The notes beneath the pieces were generated by a model, which was given only the letters and a program-made list of their open reading frames with translations, ran no database searches and was not told the DNA's origin. A stretch of 16,922 nucleotides of DNA from an uncultured Bacteroidales bacterium (GTDB lineage: Bacteria; Bacteroidota; Bacteroidia; Bacteroidales; Paludibacteraceae): NCBI GenBank assembly GCA_937915765.1, contig CALGHE010000060.1, forward strand, positions 1 through 16,922, read 5' to 3'. Positions 7,846-15,121 of this stretch are shown piece by piece. A program made the position numbers and the translations under genes. The stretch's first letter is position 1, and every line of letters starts with the position of its first letter.

Positions 7846-7867
7846 TAGCCGCGTTTGTAAGCGGCTA
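7846..7867 (+). promoter_or_regulatory. thrS leader hairpin with a tRNA-Thr anticodon-like loop (candidate autoregulatory operator)
   Basis: TAGCCGC and GCGGCTA form a perfect 7-bp stem around the 8-base loop GTTTGTAA. The last seven loop bases, UUUGUAA in RNA, have the layout of a tRNA-Thr(UGU) anticodon loop: U at 33, UGU at 34-36, A at 37 and 38. The hairpin occupies -36 to -15 relative to the thrS ATG. In E. coli, thrS is repressed by its own product through a leader hairpin just upstream of the start that imitates the tRNA-Thr anticodon arm. The hairpin is seen in the sequence; the regulatory role is inferred. Confidence 0.55.
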
Positions 7868-7881
7868 CAAAAACAAGTAAT

Positions 7882-9822
7882 ATGATAAAAGTTACATTTC
7901 CGGACGGTTCTGTTCGTGAATACGCGAAGGGAACTACAGGGTTACAGATAGCTGAAAGCATCAGTTCTCGCCTTGCGCAAGACGTTCTTGCTGTCAGCGT
8001 AAATGATGAGATCAGAGATTTGAACCGCGCAATAGAAGAAGACTGCACGGTGAAACTTCACAAGTTTGACGATGCTGAGGGCAAGCACGCTTTCTGGCAC
8101 ACCTCTGCCCACTTGCTGGCCGAAGCTCTTCAGGCTCTCTATCCTAACATCAAGTTCGGCATAGGTCCTGCCATCGAAAACGGCTTCTACTACGACGTTG
8201 ACACTGACGATGTTGTCATTAAGGAATCCGACTTCGCCGCTATCGAGAAGAAGATGATGGAGATTGTTGCAGAAAAACGTGACATGATCCGCGAAGAGAT
8301 CTCTAAAGCAGACGCACTGAAGATGTTCGAAGAAAAAGGCGAAACATACAAAACCGAGCTTATCAGCGACCTTGAGGACGGAACTATAACTATATACAGA
8401 CAAGGCTCGTTCGTGGATCTTTGCAAAGGTCCGCACCTGATGAACGTGTCTCCTATCAAAGCTGTAAAAATAACAAGCGCGGCAGGAGCTTACTGGCGCG
8501 GCGACGAAACTCGCAAGCAGCTTACTCGTATATACGGCATCTCTTTCCCTAAAAAGAAGATGCTTGACGAATATCTTGCTTTGCTGGAGGAGGCAAAGAA
8601 GCGCGACCACCGCAAGATAGGCAAGGAACTGGAACTATTCACGTTCTCTCAGGCTGTTGGCCCGGGTCTTCCGTTGTGGCTGCCTAAAGGAACTGCTTTG
8701 CGCGACCGTCTTGAAGACTTTCTGAAAAACGTTCAGAAAAGATACGGCTATCAGCAGGTTAGAACTCCGCACATAGGACAGAAGCAGCTTTGGGTTACAT
8801 CTGGCCACTATGCAAAATATGGCAAAGACTCGTTCCAGCCAATTTTGACACCGCAGGAGGGAGAAGAGTTCTTGCTAAAACCGATGAACTGTCCGTTCCA
8901 CTGCGAAATTTACAAAACGTTGCCTCGTTCATACAAAGACCTTCCTTTGCGTTACGCAGAGTTTGGCACTGTTTACAGATACGAACAGAGCGGCGAGCTT
9001 CACGGATTGACCCGTGTGAGGGGCTTTACTCAGGACGACGCGCACATATTCTGCCGTCCGGACCAGCTGAAAGACGAGTTCAAGAAGGTGATGGACATTA
9101 TTTTCATCATTTTCAAGGCATTGAATTTCAAGAGTTTCGAAGCTCAGATTTCTCTGAGAGACCCTAATAATAAGGAGAAGTACATCGGCAGCGAAGAGAA
9201 CTGGATTAAGTCGGAAGAGGCCATCATAGAGGCATGTAAAGACAAAGGCCTCGACGCAAAGGTGGAACTTGGCGAAGCTGCGTTCTACGGTCCAAAACTT
9301 GACTTTATGGTGAAAGACGCTATCGGCCGTCGTTGGCAGCTCGGAACAATTCAGGTTGACTACAACTTGCCGGAACGCTTTGACCTTGAATATACCGGAA
9401 CAGACAACCAGAAGCACCGTCCGGTGATGATTCATCGCGCTCCGTTCGGTTCAATGGAACGCTTCGTGGCCGTTCTTATAGAACACACGGGAGGCAAGTT
9501 CCCTTTGTGGCTCACTCCGGAACAATGTGTCATTCTTCCTATTAGCGAGAAGTATAACGACTACGCCAAGAAGGTTGCAGAATATCTCGAAACGAAGGAC
9601 ATCCGCGCCATCATCGACGACAGAAACGAGAAGATTGGACGTAAAATCCGCGACAATGAGGTCAAAAGAATACCTTATATGTTGATTGTAGGAGAAAAAG
9701 AGGCAGAAAATGAAGAAATTTCTGTAAGAAAACAGGGCGAAGGTGACCAAGGTTCGATGAAATTTACTACATTTGCAGAAAATTTGCAGAAGGAAGTTGC
9801 GGAAATGATGAACCAATGGTAA
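7882..9822 (+). CDS. thrS: Threonyl-tRNA synthetase
   Basis: Charges tRNA-Thr with threonine in the cytoplasm. At 646 residues it has the full bacterial architecture: an N-terminal TGS domain (about 1-62), an editing domain that hydrolyses Ser-tRNA-Thr (about 63-225) with His73/His77 in HTSAH and Cys181/His185 in CKGPH, the class II catalytic core (about 245-535), and a C-terminal anticodon-binding domain (about 536-646). The zinc ligands that select threonine are present: Cys337 in MNCPFH, His388 in QDDAHIF and His518 in MIHRAPFG. Motif 2 is visible as YAEFGTVYRYE. The ATG at 7882 gives the expected TGS start and lies 14 bases after the leader hairpin; no Shine-Dalgarno sequence is seen. It is first in an operon with infC, rpmI and rplT, the same gene order as in many bacteria. 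Regulation may involve the leader hairpin. Confidence 0.98.
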   Translation: MIKVTFPDGSVREYAKGTTGLQIAESISSRLAQDVLAVSVNDEIRDLNRAIEEDCTVKLHKFDDAEGKHAFWHTSAHLLAEALQALYPNIKFGIGPAIENGFYYDVDTDDVVIKESDFAAIEKKMMEIVAEKRDMIREEISKADALKMFEEKGETYKTELISDLEDGTITIYRQGSFVDLCKGPHLMNVSPIKAVKITSAAGAYWRGDETRKQLTRIYGISFPKKKMLDEYLALLEEAKKRDHRKIGKELELFTFSQAVGPGLPLWLPKGTALRDRLEDFLKNVQKRYGYQQVRTPHIGQKQLWVTSGHYAKYGKDSFQPILTPQEGEEFLLKPMNCPFHCEIYKTLPRSYKDLPLRYAEFGTVYRYEQSGELHGLTRVRGFTQDDAHIFCRPDQLKDEFKKVMDIIFIIFKALNFKSFEAQISLRDPNNKEKYIGSEENWIKSEEAIIEACKDKGLDAKVELGEAAFYGPKLDFMVKDAIGRRWQLGTIQVDYNLPERFDLEYTGTDNQKHRPVMIHRAPFGSMERFVAVLIEHTGGKFPLWLTPEQCVILPISEKYNDYAKKVAEYLETKDIRAIIDDRNEKIGRKIRDNEVKRIPYMLIVGEKEAENEEISVRKQGEGDQGSMKFTTFAENLQKEVAEMMNQW

Positions 9823-9883
9823 TCAAAAGCATCTAAAATCTTGCAAATCAAACAGATAACAATAATTAATAATTAACAAATTT

Positions 9884-9890
9884 AAGGAGG
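9884..9890 (+). promoter_or_regulatory. Shine-Dalgarno sequence of infC
   Basis: AAGGAGG ends 5 bases before the ATT at 9896 and fixes the infC start. It is the only canonical ribosome binding site noticed before a gene here, in a phylum that mostly does without them. The region 9823-9895 is otherwise A/T-rich with no terminator, so infC is read from the thrS transcript. Confidence 0.85.
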
Positions 9891-9895
9891 ATAAA

Positions 9896-10465
9896 ATTAT
9901 CGCAACTAAGCCATTTATTAAAAAGACAGACAACAATGGCAGAAGCACGAAGGAGCTGGCCCACAGAATTAACGAAAAGATTCGCGTTAAAGAGGTTCGT
10001 CTGGTAGGTGAAAACGTAGAGCCTGGGGAATATACGATAGAACAGGCTCGTCAGATAGCGGATGAGCAGGAACTCGACCTTGTTGAGATCTCACCAAACG
10101 CCGCACCTCCTGTTTGTAGGATTATTGATTATCAAAAGTTCCTTTACCAACAGAAGAAGAGGGAAAAAGAGCTTAAAGCAAAGGCGACTAAGGTCGTAGT
10201 CAAAGAGATTCGGTTCGGACCTCAGACAGATGACCATGACTACAATTTCAAATTGCGTCATGCGATAGAGTTTTTGCAGGACGGCGCTAAGATTAAGGCG
10301 TACGTTTTCTTCAAAGGGCGCTCTATCTTGTTCAAGGAACAAGGAGAGGTCCTGCTGCTCAGATTCGCTAACGATTTGGAAGAGTACGCAAAGGTTGACC
10401 AGCTGCCGGTCTTGGAAGGAAAGAGAATGACAGTGTTCCTCTCTCCTAAGAAGAAGGCAAAATAA
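9896..10465 (+). CDS. infC: Translation initiation factor IF-3 (non-AUG start)
   Basis: IF-3 binds the 30S subunit, keeps subunits apart and checks start-codon choice. The frame has no ATG at its beginning. The start is placed at ATT 9896 because AAGGAGG lies 5 bases before it and because infC uses AUU in E. coli, where IF-3 represses initiation at its own poor start codon. ATC at 9899 is the alternative. The product is about 189 residues. The N-terminal domain carries RINEKIRVKEVRLVGEN and DLVEISPNAAPPVCRIIDY; a Lys/Glu linker follows (KKREKELKAKA); the C-terminal domain shows KEIRFGPQTDDHDYNFK and the RNA-binding segment AYVFFKGR. A basic tail (SPKKKAK) ends it. It sits between thrS and rpmI in the same transcript. 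The probable regulation is autogenous control by start-codon discrimination. Confidence 0.95.
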   Translation: MIATKPFIKKTDNNGRSTKELAHRINEKIRVKEVRLVGENVEPGEYTIEQARQIADEQELDLVEISPNAAPPVCRIIDYQKFLYQQKKREKELKAKATKVVVKEIRFGPQTDDHDYNFKLRHAIEFLQDGAKIKAYVFFKGRSILFKEQGEVLLLRFANDLEEYAKVDQLPVLEGKRMTVFLSPKKKAK

Positions 10466-10508
10466 CTAGGATTTATTCTTTTATATCATAAATTAAAAAT
10501 TAAAAAAA

Positions 10509-10706
10509 ATGCCAAAAGTTAAGACTAATTCCGGTGCCAAAAAAAGGTTCACCCTTACCGGATCAGGAAAAATTAAAAGAAAACATGCATTTAAACGTCA
10601 CATTTTGACGAAGAAGACAACAAAGCAGAAACGTGCGTTGACTCACGCAGGTCTTGTTAGCGCTGCTGACACACAGAACATCAAGTCGTTGCTTTGTCTT
10701 CGTTAA
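10509..10706 (+). CDS. rpmI: 50S ribosomal protein L35
   Basis: A 65-residue, very basic protein with the L35 signature: MPKVKTNSGAKKRF at the N-terminus, then TGSGKIKRKHAFKRHIL and the typical KTTKQKR segment. L35 is a component of the large ribosomal subunit. The length and start match the family. It lies 43 bases after infC, with an A-rich leader (AAAAAAAATG) and no Shine-Dalgarno, and 102 bases before rplT. The order infC-rpmI-rplT is the conserved bacterial arrangement. Confidence 0.97.
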   Translation: MPKVKTNSGAKKRFTLTGSGKIKRKHAFKRHILTKKTTKQKRALTHAGLVSAADTQNIKSLLCLR

Positions 10707-10754
10707 TATTTGAGACTTTTAAAAGTTAATTTTTAATTTTATTATTAATCGGAT

Positions 10755-10788
10755 GTTTAGCAAGCAAGTTCTTGAAAGAGACGCTAAC
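10755..10788 (+). promoter_or_regulatory. Possible stem in the rpmI-rplT intergenic region
   Basis: GTTTAGC (10755-10761) can pair with GCTAAC (10783-10788) with one bulged T, enclosing 21 bases. It lies in an unusually long 102-base gap within the ribosomal protein unit, just before rplT. In E. coli and Bacillus, L20 represses this operon by binding a leader RNA that mimics its rRNA site. Whether this stem plays such a role is only a guess. Confidence 0.2.
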
Positions 10789-10808
10789 GTCCACAAAACT
10801 AATAAAAA

Positions 10809-11159
10809 ATGCCAAGATCAGTAAATCACGTTGCTTCAAGAGCAAAAAGAAAGAAAATTTTAAAGCTTACCAGAGGTTACTATGGTGCAAGAAAGAACGT
10901 TTGGACAGTAGCAAAGAACACTTGGGAAAAGGGTCTTTTGTATGCGTTCCGTGACCGTAGAAACAAGAAGCGTAACTTCCGTGCATTGTGGATTCAGCGT
11001 ATCAACGCTGCTGCCCGCATCGAAGGTATGTCTTACTCTAAGTTGATGGGAGCTATTCACAAGTCAGGTATCGAAATCAACCGCAAGGTCCTTGCAGACT
11101 TGGCGATGAATCAGCCTGAAGCGTTCAAAGCTATTGTTGACAAAGTGAAAAACGCTTAA
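10809..11159 (+). CDS. rplT: 50S ribosomal protein L20
   Basis: A 116-residue basic protein with the full L20 signature: MPRSVNHVASRAKRKKIL, then RGYYGARKN in the extended rRNA-binding arm, FRDRRNKKRNFRALWIQRINAAAR in the middle, and the globular end with YSKLMGAIHKSGIEINRKVLADLA. It binds 23S rRNA early in 50S assembly and in several bacteria also represses the infC-rpmI-rplT operon. The ATG at 10809 is the standard family start; an overlapping open frame from 10772 is a shadow. It is the last gene of the operon; a strong terminator starts 24 bases after its stop. Confidence 0.98.
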   Translation: MPRSVNHVASRAKRKKILKLTRGYYGARKNVWTVAKNTWEKGLLYAFRDRRNKKRNFRALWIQRINAAARIEGMSYSKLMGAIHKSGIEINRKVLADLAMNQPEAFKAIVDKVKNA

Positions 11160-11183
11160 GTCCACGCGACTTGAAAAAAAAAG

Positions 11184-11213
11184 AAAAGACCGCTTTATGG
11201 CGGTCTTTTTTAT
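11184..11213 (+). terminator. Intrinsic terminator of the thrS-infC-rpmI-rplT operon
   Basis: AAAAGACCGC (11184-11193) pairs perfectly with GCGGTCTTTT (11200-11209) around the loop TTTATG, and the T run continues to 11211. It is a textbook rho-independent terminator 24 bases after rplT. Confidence 0.93.
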
Positions 11214-11266
11214 TGCTTTATTATAATGGATTAAGACTGACAGAATTTTATGATTTAGGCCTATAT

Positions 11267-11300
11267 AAAGAGGCTGCCTAATTTGTTAGACAGCCTCTTT
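11267..11300 (-). terminator. Terminator of glnS, possibly bidirectional
   Basis: AAAGAGGCTG (11267-11276) pairs perfectly with CAGCCTCTTT (11291-11300). Inside, CTAA and TTAG can extend the stem after one mismatch. It lies 17 bases after the glnS stop on the minus strand, where it is followed by TATATAG. The flanking A and T runs mean it could also act as a backup terminator for plus-strand transcription. Confidence 0.75.
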
Positions 11301-11317
11301 GCTTATGATAAATTTCA

Positions 11318-13006
11318 TCAATTATTCTTCTTCGCCCAGCTGTCTTTCAGTCCGACGGTTCTGTTAAAGACAAGGCTGTCTGCGGTGCTGTCAGGGTCCA
11401 CGTTGAAGTAGCCAATTCTCTGGAACTGGTAGTTCTGCAGCGGCTTAACGTCCTTCAGCCAAGGCTCTACGTAAGCCTTGATAACCTTCAGCGAGTCCGG
11501 ATTAAGCAATTCACGGAAATCCTTTTCCTTCTCGTCACCCGGATTTTCCACGTTAAACAGTCTGTCGTAAAGTCTAACCTCAGCCTCAACGGCATGTTTG
11601 CGCGTAACCCAGTGTATTGTTCCTTTCACTTTGCGGTTACTTTCCGGCATACCGCTCTTAGTCTGCTCGTCATACTCGGCAAACACCTCAACCACATTGC
11701 CGTTCTCGTCCTTGCGGCAACCTGTGCACTTGACAATATAAGCGCCCTTCAGGCGCACCTCATTGCCCGGAGTCATTCGGAAATACTTCTTAGGAGCATC
11801 TTCCATAAAGTCATCCTGCTCGATATAAAGCTCTTTGCAGAAAGGCACAGAACGCACTCCCATAGACTCGTCTTCCGGATTGTTCACCATCTCCATCATC
11901 TCAACCATATCGTCCGGATAATTAGTTATAGTCAGTTTAACCGGATTAAGCACCGCGCTCACACGCATCGCCTTCTTGTTCAAATCCTCACGTATAGAGT
12001 GTTCGAGCAAAGAGACATCAATCACACCGTCATACTTTGTGTACCCTATTCTATTTATGAAATTATGAATAGACGCAGGAGTATAACCTCGGCGGCGCAG
12101 ACCGCATATAGTAGGCATACGCGGGTCGTCCCATCCCCTTACAAGCCCTTCCTGCACCAGCTGCAGCATCTTGCGCTTGCTCATCACCGTGTAAGTGATG
12201 TTAAGGCGGTTGAACTCGCGCTGTTTAGGGCGATAGTCCGAATCAGCGAACTGGTCGATGAACCAGTCGTAAAGCGGACGGTGCACCTCAAACTCCAGCG
12301 TACACAGCGAGTGCGTCACCCCTTCGAAATAGTCAGACTGACCATGAGCGAAGTCGTACATCGGATAAACCTTCCATGTGTTACCTGTGCGATGGTGCGG
12401 ATGAGACGTTATTATTCTGTATATTATAGGGTCGCGGAAGTGCATATTAGGCGAAGCCATGTCAATCTTGGCGCGCAGCACCATCTTGCCGTCTTCCACC
12501 TTGCCTTCGGACATATCCATGAAGAGCTTCAGGTTCTCCTCTACCGGACGGTTTCTGAAAGGGCTTTCCGTACCCGGAACAGTAGGCGACCCTTTCTGCT
12601 TCGCAATCTCCTCGGCGCTCTGCTCGTCAACATAAGCCTTGCCCTCCTTTATAAAACGCACGGCAAGGTCCCACAACTGCTGAAAATAGTCAGAAGCGTA
12701 ATAGACATTAGCCCATTGGAAACCGAGCCACTGAATATCCTCCTTAATAGAATCCACATACTCCACATCCTCTTTGACAGGGTTTGTGTCATCAAAGCGC
12801 AAGTTGCACACTCCGTTATAATTTTTTGCGATACCGAAGTCAAGGCAGATAGCCTTAGCATGCCCTATATGAAGATAACCGTTAGGTTCCGGCGGGAAAC
12901 GAGTCTGAATACGCCCTCCGTTACGACCCTCCTTCAAATCCTCCTCAACGATAGCTTCGATAAAATTGAGGCTTTTCTTTTCCTCTTCTGCAATATTTTC
13001 AACCAT
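11318..13006 (-). CDS. glnS: Glutaminyl-tRNA synthetase
   Basis: Charges tRNA-Gln directly with glutamine in the cytoplasm. The start is placed at ATG 13006, giving MVENIAEEEKKSLNFIEAIV and 562 residues; the 17 codons upstream in frame are weak in character and would run into the promoter region. Class I features are visible: PPEPNGYLHIGH with the HIGH motif at 46-49, LRFDDTNP at 69-76, the DFAHGQSDYFEGVTHSLCTLEFE active-site segment at 218-240, and VMSKRK at 274-279 as the KMSKS-type loop. The PEPNG form and the two beta-barrel anticodon-binding region (about 340-562) mark it as GlnRS rather than GluRS. It stands alone, convergent with rplT, with its own promoter and terminator. Its presence argues that this organism does not depend on the amidotransferase route for Gln-tRNA-Gln. 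Confidence 0.97.
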   Translation of the reverse strand: MVENIAEEEKKSLNFIEAIVEEDLKEGRNGGRIQTRFPPEPNGYLHIGHAKAICLDFGIAKNYNGVCNLRFDDTNPVKEDVEYVDSIKEDIQWLGFQWANVYYASDYFQQLWDLAVRFIKEGKAYVDEQSAEEIAKQKGSPTVPGTESPFRNRPVEENLKLFMDMSEGKVEDGKMVLRAKIDMASPNMHFRDPIIYRIITSHPHHRTGNTWKVYPMYDFAHGQSDYFEGVTHSLCTLEFEVHRPLYDWFIDQFADSDYRPKQREFNRLNITYTVMSKRKMLQLVQEGLVRGWDDPRMPTICGLRRRGYTPASIHNFINRIGYTKYDGVIDVSLLEHSIREDLNKKAMRVSAVLNPVKLTITNYPDDMVEMMEMVNNPEDESMGVRSVPFCKELYIEQDDFMEDAPKKYFRMTPGNEVRLKGAYIVKCTGCRKDENGNVVEVFAEYDEQTKSGMPESNRKVKGTIHWVTRKHAVEAEVRLYDRLFNVENPGDEKEKDFRELLNPDSLKVIKAYVEPWLKDVKPLQNYQFQRIGYFNVDPDSTADSLVFNRTVGLKDSWAKKNN

Positions 13007-13080
13007 ACTACTATTTTGTGTGATATAATGTTTTAAACAACGAATCTGCAAGGCCAATCAGCAAGCCCCGCAAAGATTTG

Positions 13081-13088
13081 CAAATTTA
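13081..13088 (-). promoter_or_regulatory. -7 promoter element of glnS
   Basis: Read on the minus strand, TAAATTTG followed by C is a perfect TAnnTTTG -7 box. At the 20-base spacing upstream the sequence is TTTC (13109-13112), one base from the -33 TTTG. Transcription would begin near 13074, about 68 bases before the ATG at 13006. Confidence 0.6.
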
Positions 13089-13470
13089 ATTTTTTTCAAA
13101 AAATAAAAGAAATTTTGCAGTACAAAAGTGTATGTTTTTTACGAATGATTATCTTAAAACTGCGAAGGAACAAACAAATCCTTCAAAACAGCGGACACAA
13201 AGACAGATGGGCTTCAATATTGTAAAAAACAAAGGGGTGTTTGGTTCTCTCATTTAAAAAATTTCTTAAGGAATAATATAGCAAAGAGCCTTGGTACTGC
13301 CTTACAGGCAGGGGGCTGACTCTTATTTCTTTGCCCGAGACTTCGTCACGGGTTACCTGCGCTTCGCTTTGTGCTGCCTTACAGGCAGAGGGATAAGTCT
13401 CTTAAATCAATAATCTATCTTATTGCTGTCGATACGCTTCTGATGTCTGTCTGGCTGAAAAAAGTCAAAT
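13089..13470. other. Non-coding region between glnS promoter and coiled-coil lipoprotein terminator
   Basis: I found no credible gene here. The left part (to about 13290) is A/T-rich and featureless apart from the upstream part of the glnS promoter. The right part holds the palindromes listed at 13297-13388. No tRNA-like fold or small ORF with a leader was seen. Confidence 0.6.
13297..13388. repeat. REP-like palindromic element: two copies of a 15-base inverted repeat flanking a third hairpin
   Basis: CTGCCTTACAGGCAG occurs at 13297-13311 and again at 13374-13388, each a 5-bp stem with a 5-base loop, each followed by a G-rich stretch containing GGG. Between them, CCCGAGAC (13334-13341) pairs with GTCACGGG (13345-13352) with one mismatch around TTC. 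The G/C-rich cluster stands out in an A/T-rich intergenic space. It resembles dispersed palindromic intergenic repeats, but copy number elsewhere is unknown from this window. Confidence 0.6.
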
Positions 13471-13498
13471 AAAAAAGAGGCGAACAAAACTGTCCGCC
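13471..13498 (-). terminator. Terminator of the coiled-coil lipoprotein unit
   Basis: On the minus strand GGCGGAC (13498-13492) pairs with GTTCGCC (13485-13479), one G-T pair, around AGTTTT, and is followed by TCTTTTTT. It lies 30 bases after the lipoprotein stop. Confidence 0.85.
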
Positions 13499-13527
13499 CC
13501 ACAAAATAATTGAGTATGCAAAATAAC

Positions 13528-14388
13528 TTATCTTGTCTGGATAACCAAAATCTTAGAATTAGACCAGAAAGCATCGTAATCCTTGATTTTCAAAACAAGG
13601 TTCTTGTCTGTTGCAGACTTTTTTTCCAAAGAGTAAGAAGCTGCTGGGTGAGAAGTAGTAAGTTCTGCCTTCTTTGAGCCCAAATCCAATTCTGTAAATT
13701 CACGTTTGTCAACTTCAGTGAAGATGCTCTTATTGATGTTTGCAGTCTTCAAAAGTTTTTCTTTCAAACCTTTAGCCTTAAGTTCCTTCTTAGTTCCCTT
13801 GATGTACCATACAGTGTTCAGCTGCTTGTCCTGAGCCTGAATAGCAGCGAACTGCTGAGCAGACAAAGCGTTAACTCTGTTGATAGAATCCAACTGAACC
13901 TTGTTCAAGCTGTCCAAAGCGGCAATCTTGATATCCTTTTCTGCAAGCTGCTGTCTCAAAGATTCCATTTCTTCCTTGCTTTCTTTAAGCTGTTTTCTCA
14001 AGCTTGCGATAGTACCTCTCAAACCGCCAACCTGACCTTTAGACTTTGACAAAGCAGCTTCCAAAGAGTCAAGCTTAGCATTGTTCTGCTGAAGTCTTTC
14101 AGAGATCAGCCTGAAGTCTTCGGCAATCTGTCCTTTAGCGTCAGAAGAGAAACCTTCCTGAGAATTAGACTGGTCGATGATGCCCATCTCAACGTTCTTA
14201 ATCTGTCTGAAGTTTTCAGTAACCTCGTTGATAACGCTCAAATACTCGTTTGCCTGATTCTGCACCTTTTCTATCTCAGCATTCTTTTCTGCCTCTTTTT
14301 GAGCCATCAACTCTTCGTGTTCAGACTTCATCATACAAGACGACATACAAACAGCCGCCGCACACGCTAATAAAAATACCTTTTTCAT
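13528..14388 (-). CDS. Coiled-coil lipoprotein (286 aa)
   Basis: The N-terminus MKKVFLLACAAAVCMSSC is a lipoprotein signal with Cys18 as the likely lipidated residue (lipobox MSSC). Residues about 23-190 are Gln/Glu/Lys/Leu-rich and look helical, with heptad-like segments such as LRKQLKESKEEMESLRQQLAEK, so a long coiled coil is likely. Residues about 191-286 form a small globular end beginning NTVWYIKGTKKELKAKGL and finishing KILVIQTR. The layout resembles a widespread Bacteroidota family of coiled-coil lipoproteins, some of which are annotated as collagen-binding (Cbp1-like) adhesins; I am not sure this one belongs there and do not infer collagen binding. It starts 46 bases after rsmI in the same direction, no TAnnTTTG box was found in the gap, and a clear terminator follows, so it may be the last gene of the acidic protein-rsmI unit. 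Confidence 0.85.
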   Translation of the reverse strand: MKKVFLLACAAAVCMSSCMMKSEHEELMAQKEAEKNAEIEKVQNQANEYLSVINEVTENFRQIKNVEMGIIDQSNSQEGFSSDAKGQIAEDFRLISERLQQNNAKLDSLEAALSKSKGQVGGLRGTIASLRKQLKESKEEMESLRQQLAEKDIKIAALDSLNKVQLDSINRVNALSAQQFAAIQAQDKQLNTVWYIKGTKKELKAKGLKEKLLKTANINKSIFTEVDKREFTELDLGSKKAELTTSHPAASYSLEKKSATDKNLVLKIKDYDAFWSNSKILVIQTR

Positions 14389-14434
14389 CTTATTTAAATT
14401 TTATGTTATTATTATTTATTATTTTCAAAAAAAA

Positions 14435-15106
14435 TCACTCTTTACCACTCAGCACCATCACAAACTCGCCCTTAGGCTCATGAGCCTCGAAATGCGCCTT
14501 CACCTCAGCGAGCGTGCCTCTAACCGTCTCTTCGTGCATCTTGGAGATTTCTCTGGAGACCGATATTTTTCTATCCTCGCCCATGAACTCAATCATCTGC
14601 GTAAGCGTCTTGACCACTCTGAAAGGTGACTCGTAGATAACTGTTGTTCGAGTCTCTTCTGCAAGTTCCTTGAACTTGGTCTGTCTGCCTTTTTTTTGCG
14701 GAAGGAAACCCTCGAAGCAGAACCTGTCGTTAGGCAAGCCGGAGTTCACCAGAGCCGGCACAAAAGCCGTGGCTCCCGGCAGGCACTCAACCTCCACACC
14801 AGCCTCCACGCACGCCCTCACAAGGAGGAAACCAGGGTCCGAGATAGCCGGTGTTCCGGCGTCAGACACAAGCGCGATGTTCTCTCCAGCCTTAATTCGG
14901 TTAGCCACCGCCTCCACTGTCTTGTGCTCGTTAAACTTATGGTGCGACTGCATTCTGTTTTCAATCTGAAAATGTTTCAGAAGGAAACCTGTAGTCCGCG
15001 TATCCTCAGCAAGAATCAGATCCACCTCCTTCAGCACCCTGATTGCGCGGAAAGTCATATCTTCCAAATTACCGACCGGAGTCGGGACCAAATAAAGTTT
15101 TGCCAT
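14435..15106 (-). CDS. rsmI: 16S rRNA (cytidine(1402)-2'-O)-methyltransferase
   Basis: RsmI uses S-adenosylmethionine to methylate the ribose 2'-O of C1402 in the decoding centre of 16S rRNA. The 223-residue protein shows the tetrapyrrole-methylase-like fold signatures in order: PTPVGNLEDMTFRAIRVL (8-25), AEDTR (33-37), HKFNEH (56-61), VSDAGTPAISDPG (80-92), CLPGATAFVPALVNSGLP (108-125), FEGFLPQKKGRQ (131-142), YESPFR (158-163) and SREISKMHEETVRGTL (184-199). It is shorter than the E. coli protein (286 residues) because it lacks the C-terminal extension, which I believe is usual in Bacteroidota. It starts 15 bases after the acidic conserved protein and precedes the coiled-coil lipoprotein, all on the minus strand. 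No ribosome binding site is apparent. Confidence 0.96.
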   Translation of the reverse strand: MAKLYLVPTPVGNLEDMTFRAIRVLKEVDLILAEDTRTTGFLLKHFQIENRMQSHHKFNEHKTVEAVANRIKAGENIALVSDAGTPAISDPGFLLVRACVEAGVEVECLPGATAFVPALVNSGLPNDRFCFEGFLPQKKGRQTKFKELAEETRTTVIYESPFRVVKTLTQMIEFMGEDRKISVSREISKMHEETVRGTLAEVKAHFEAHEPKGEFVMVLSGKE

Positions 15107-15121
15107 ACCTCACGCCTATGT

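Noticed and set aside
7942..8610. 222-residue minus-strand open frame inside thrS
   Set aside because: It is antisense to conserved TGS and editing domain sequence of thrS and has no leader or motif of its own.
10772..10954. 60-residue open frame overlapping the start of rplT
   Set aside because: It overlaps rplT in another frame; rplT has the full L20 signature starting at 10809.
11594..13036. 480-residue open frame on the plus strand
   Set aside because: It is wholly antisense to glnS, which has unmistakable class I synthetase motifs; the antisense product is His/Arg/Leu-rich with no domain, no leader and no promoter.
13297..13388. CRISPR array
   Set aside because: There are only two short copies of a 15-base palindrome, with no further evenly spaced units and no cas genes nearby.
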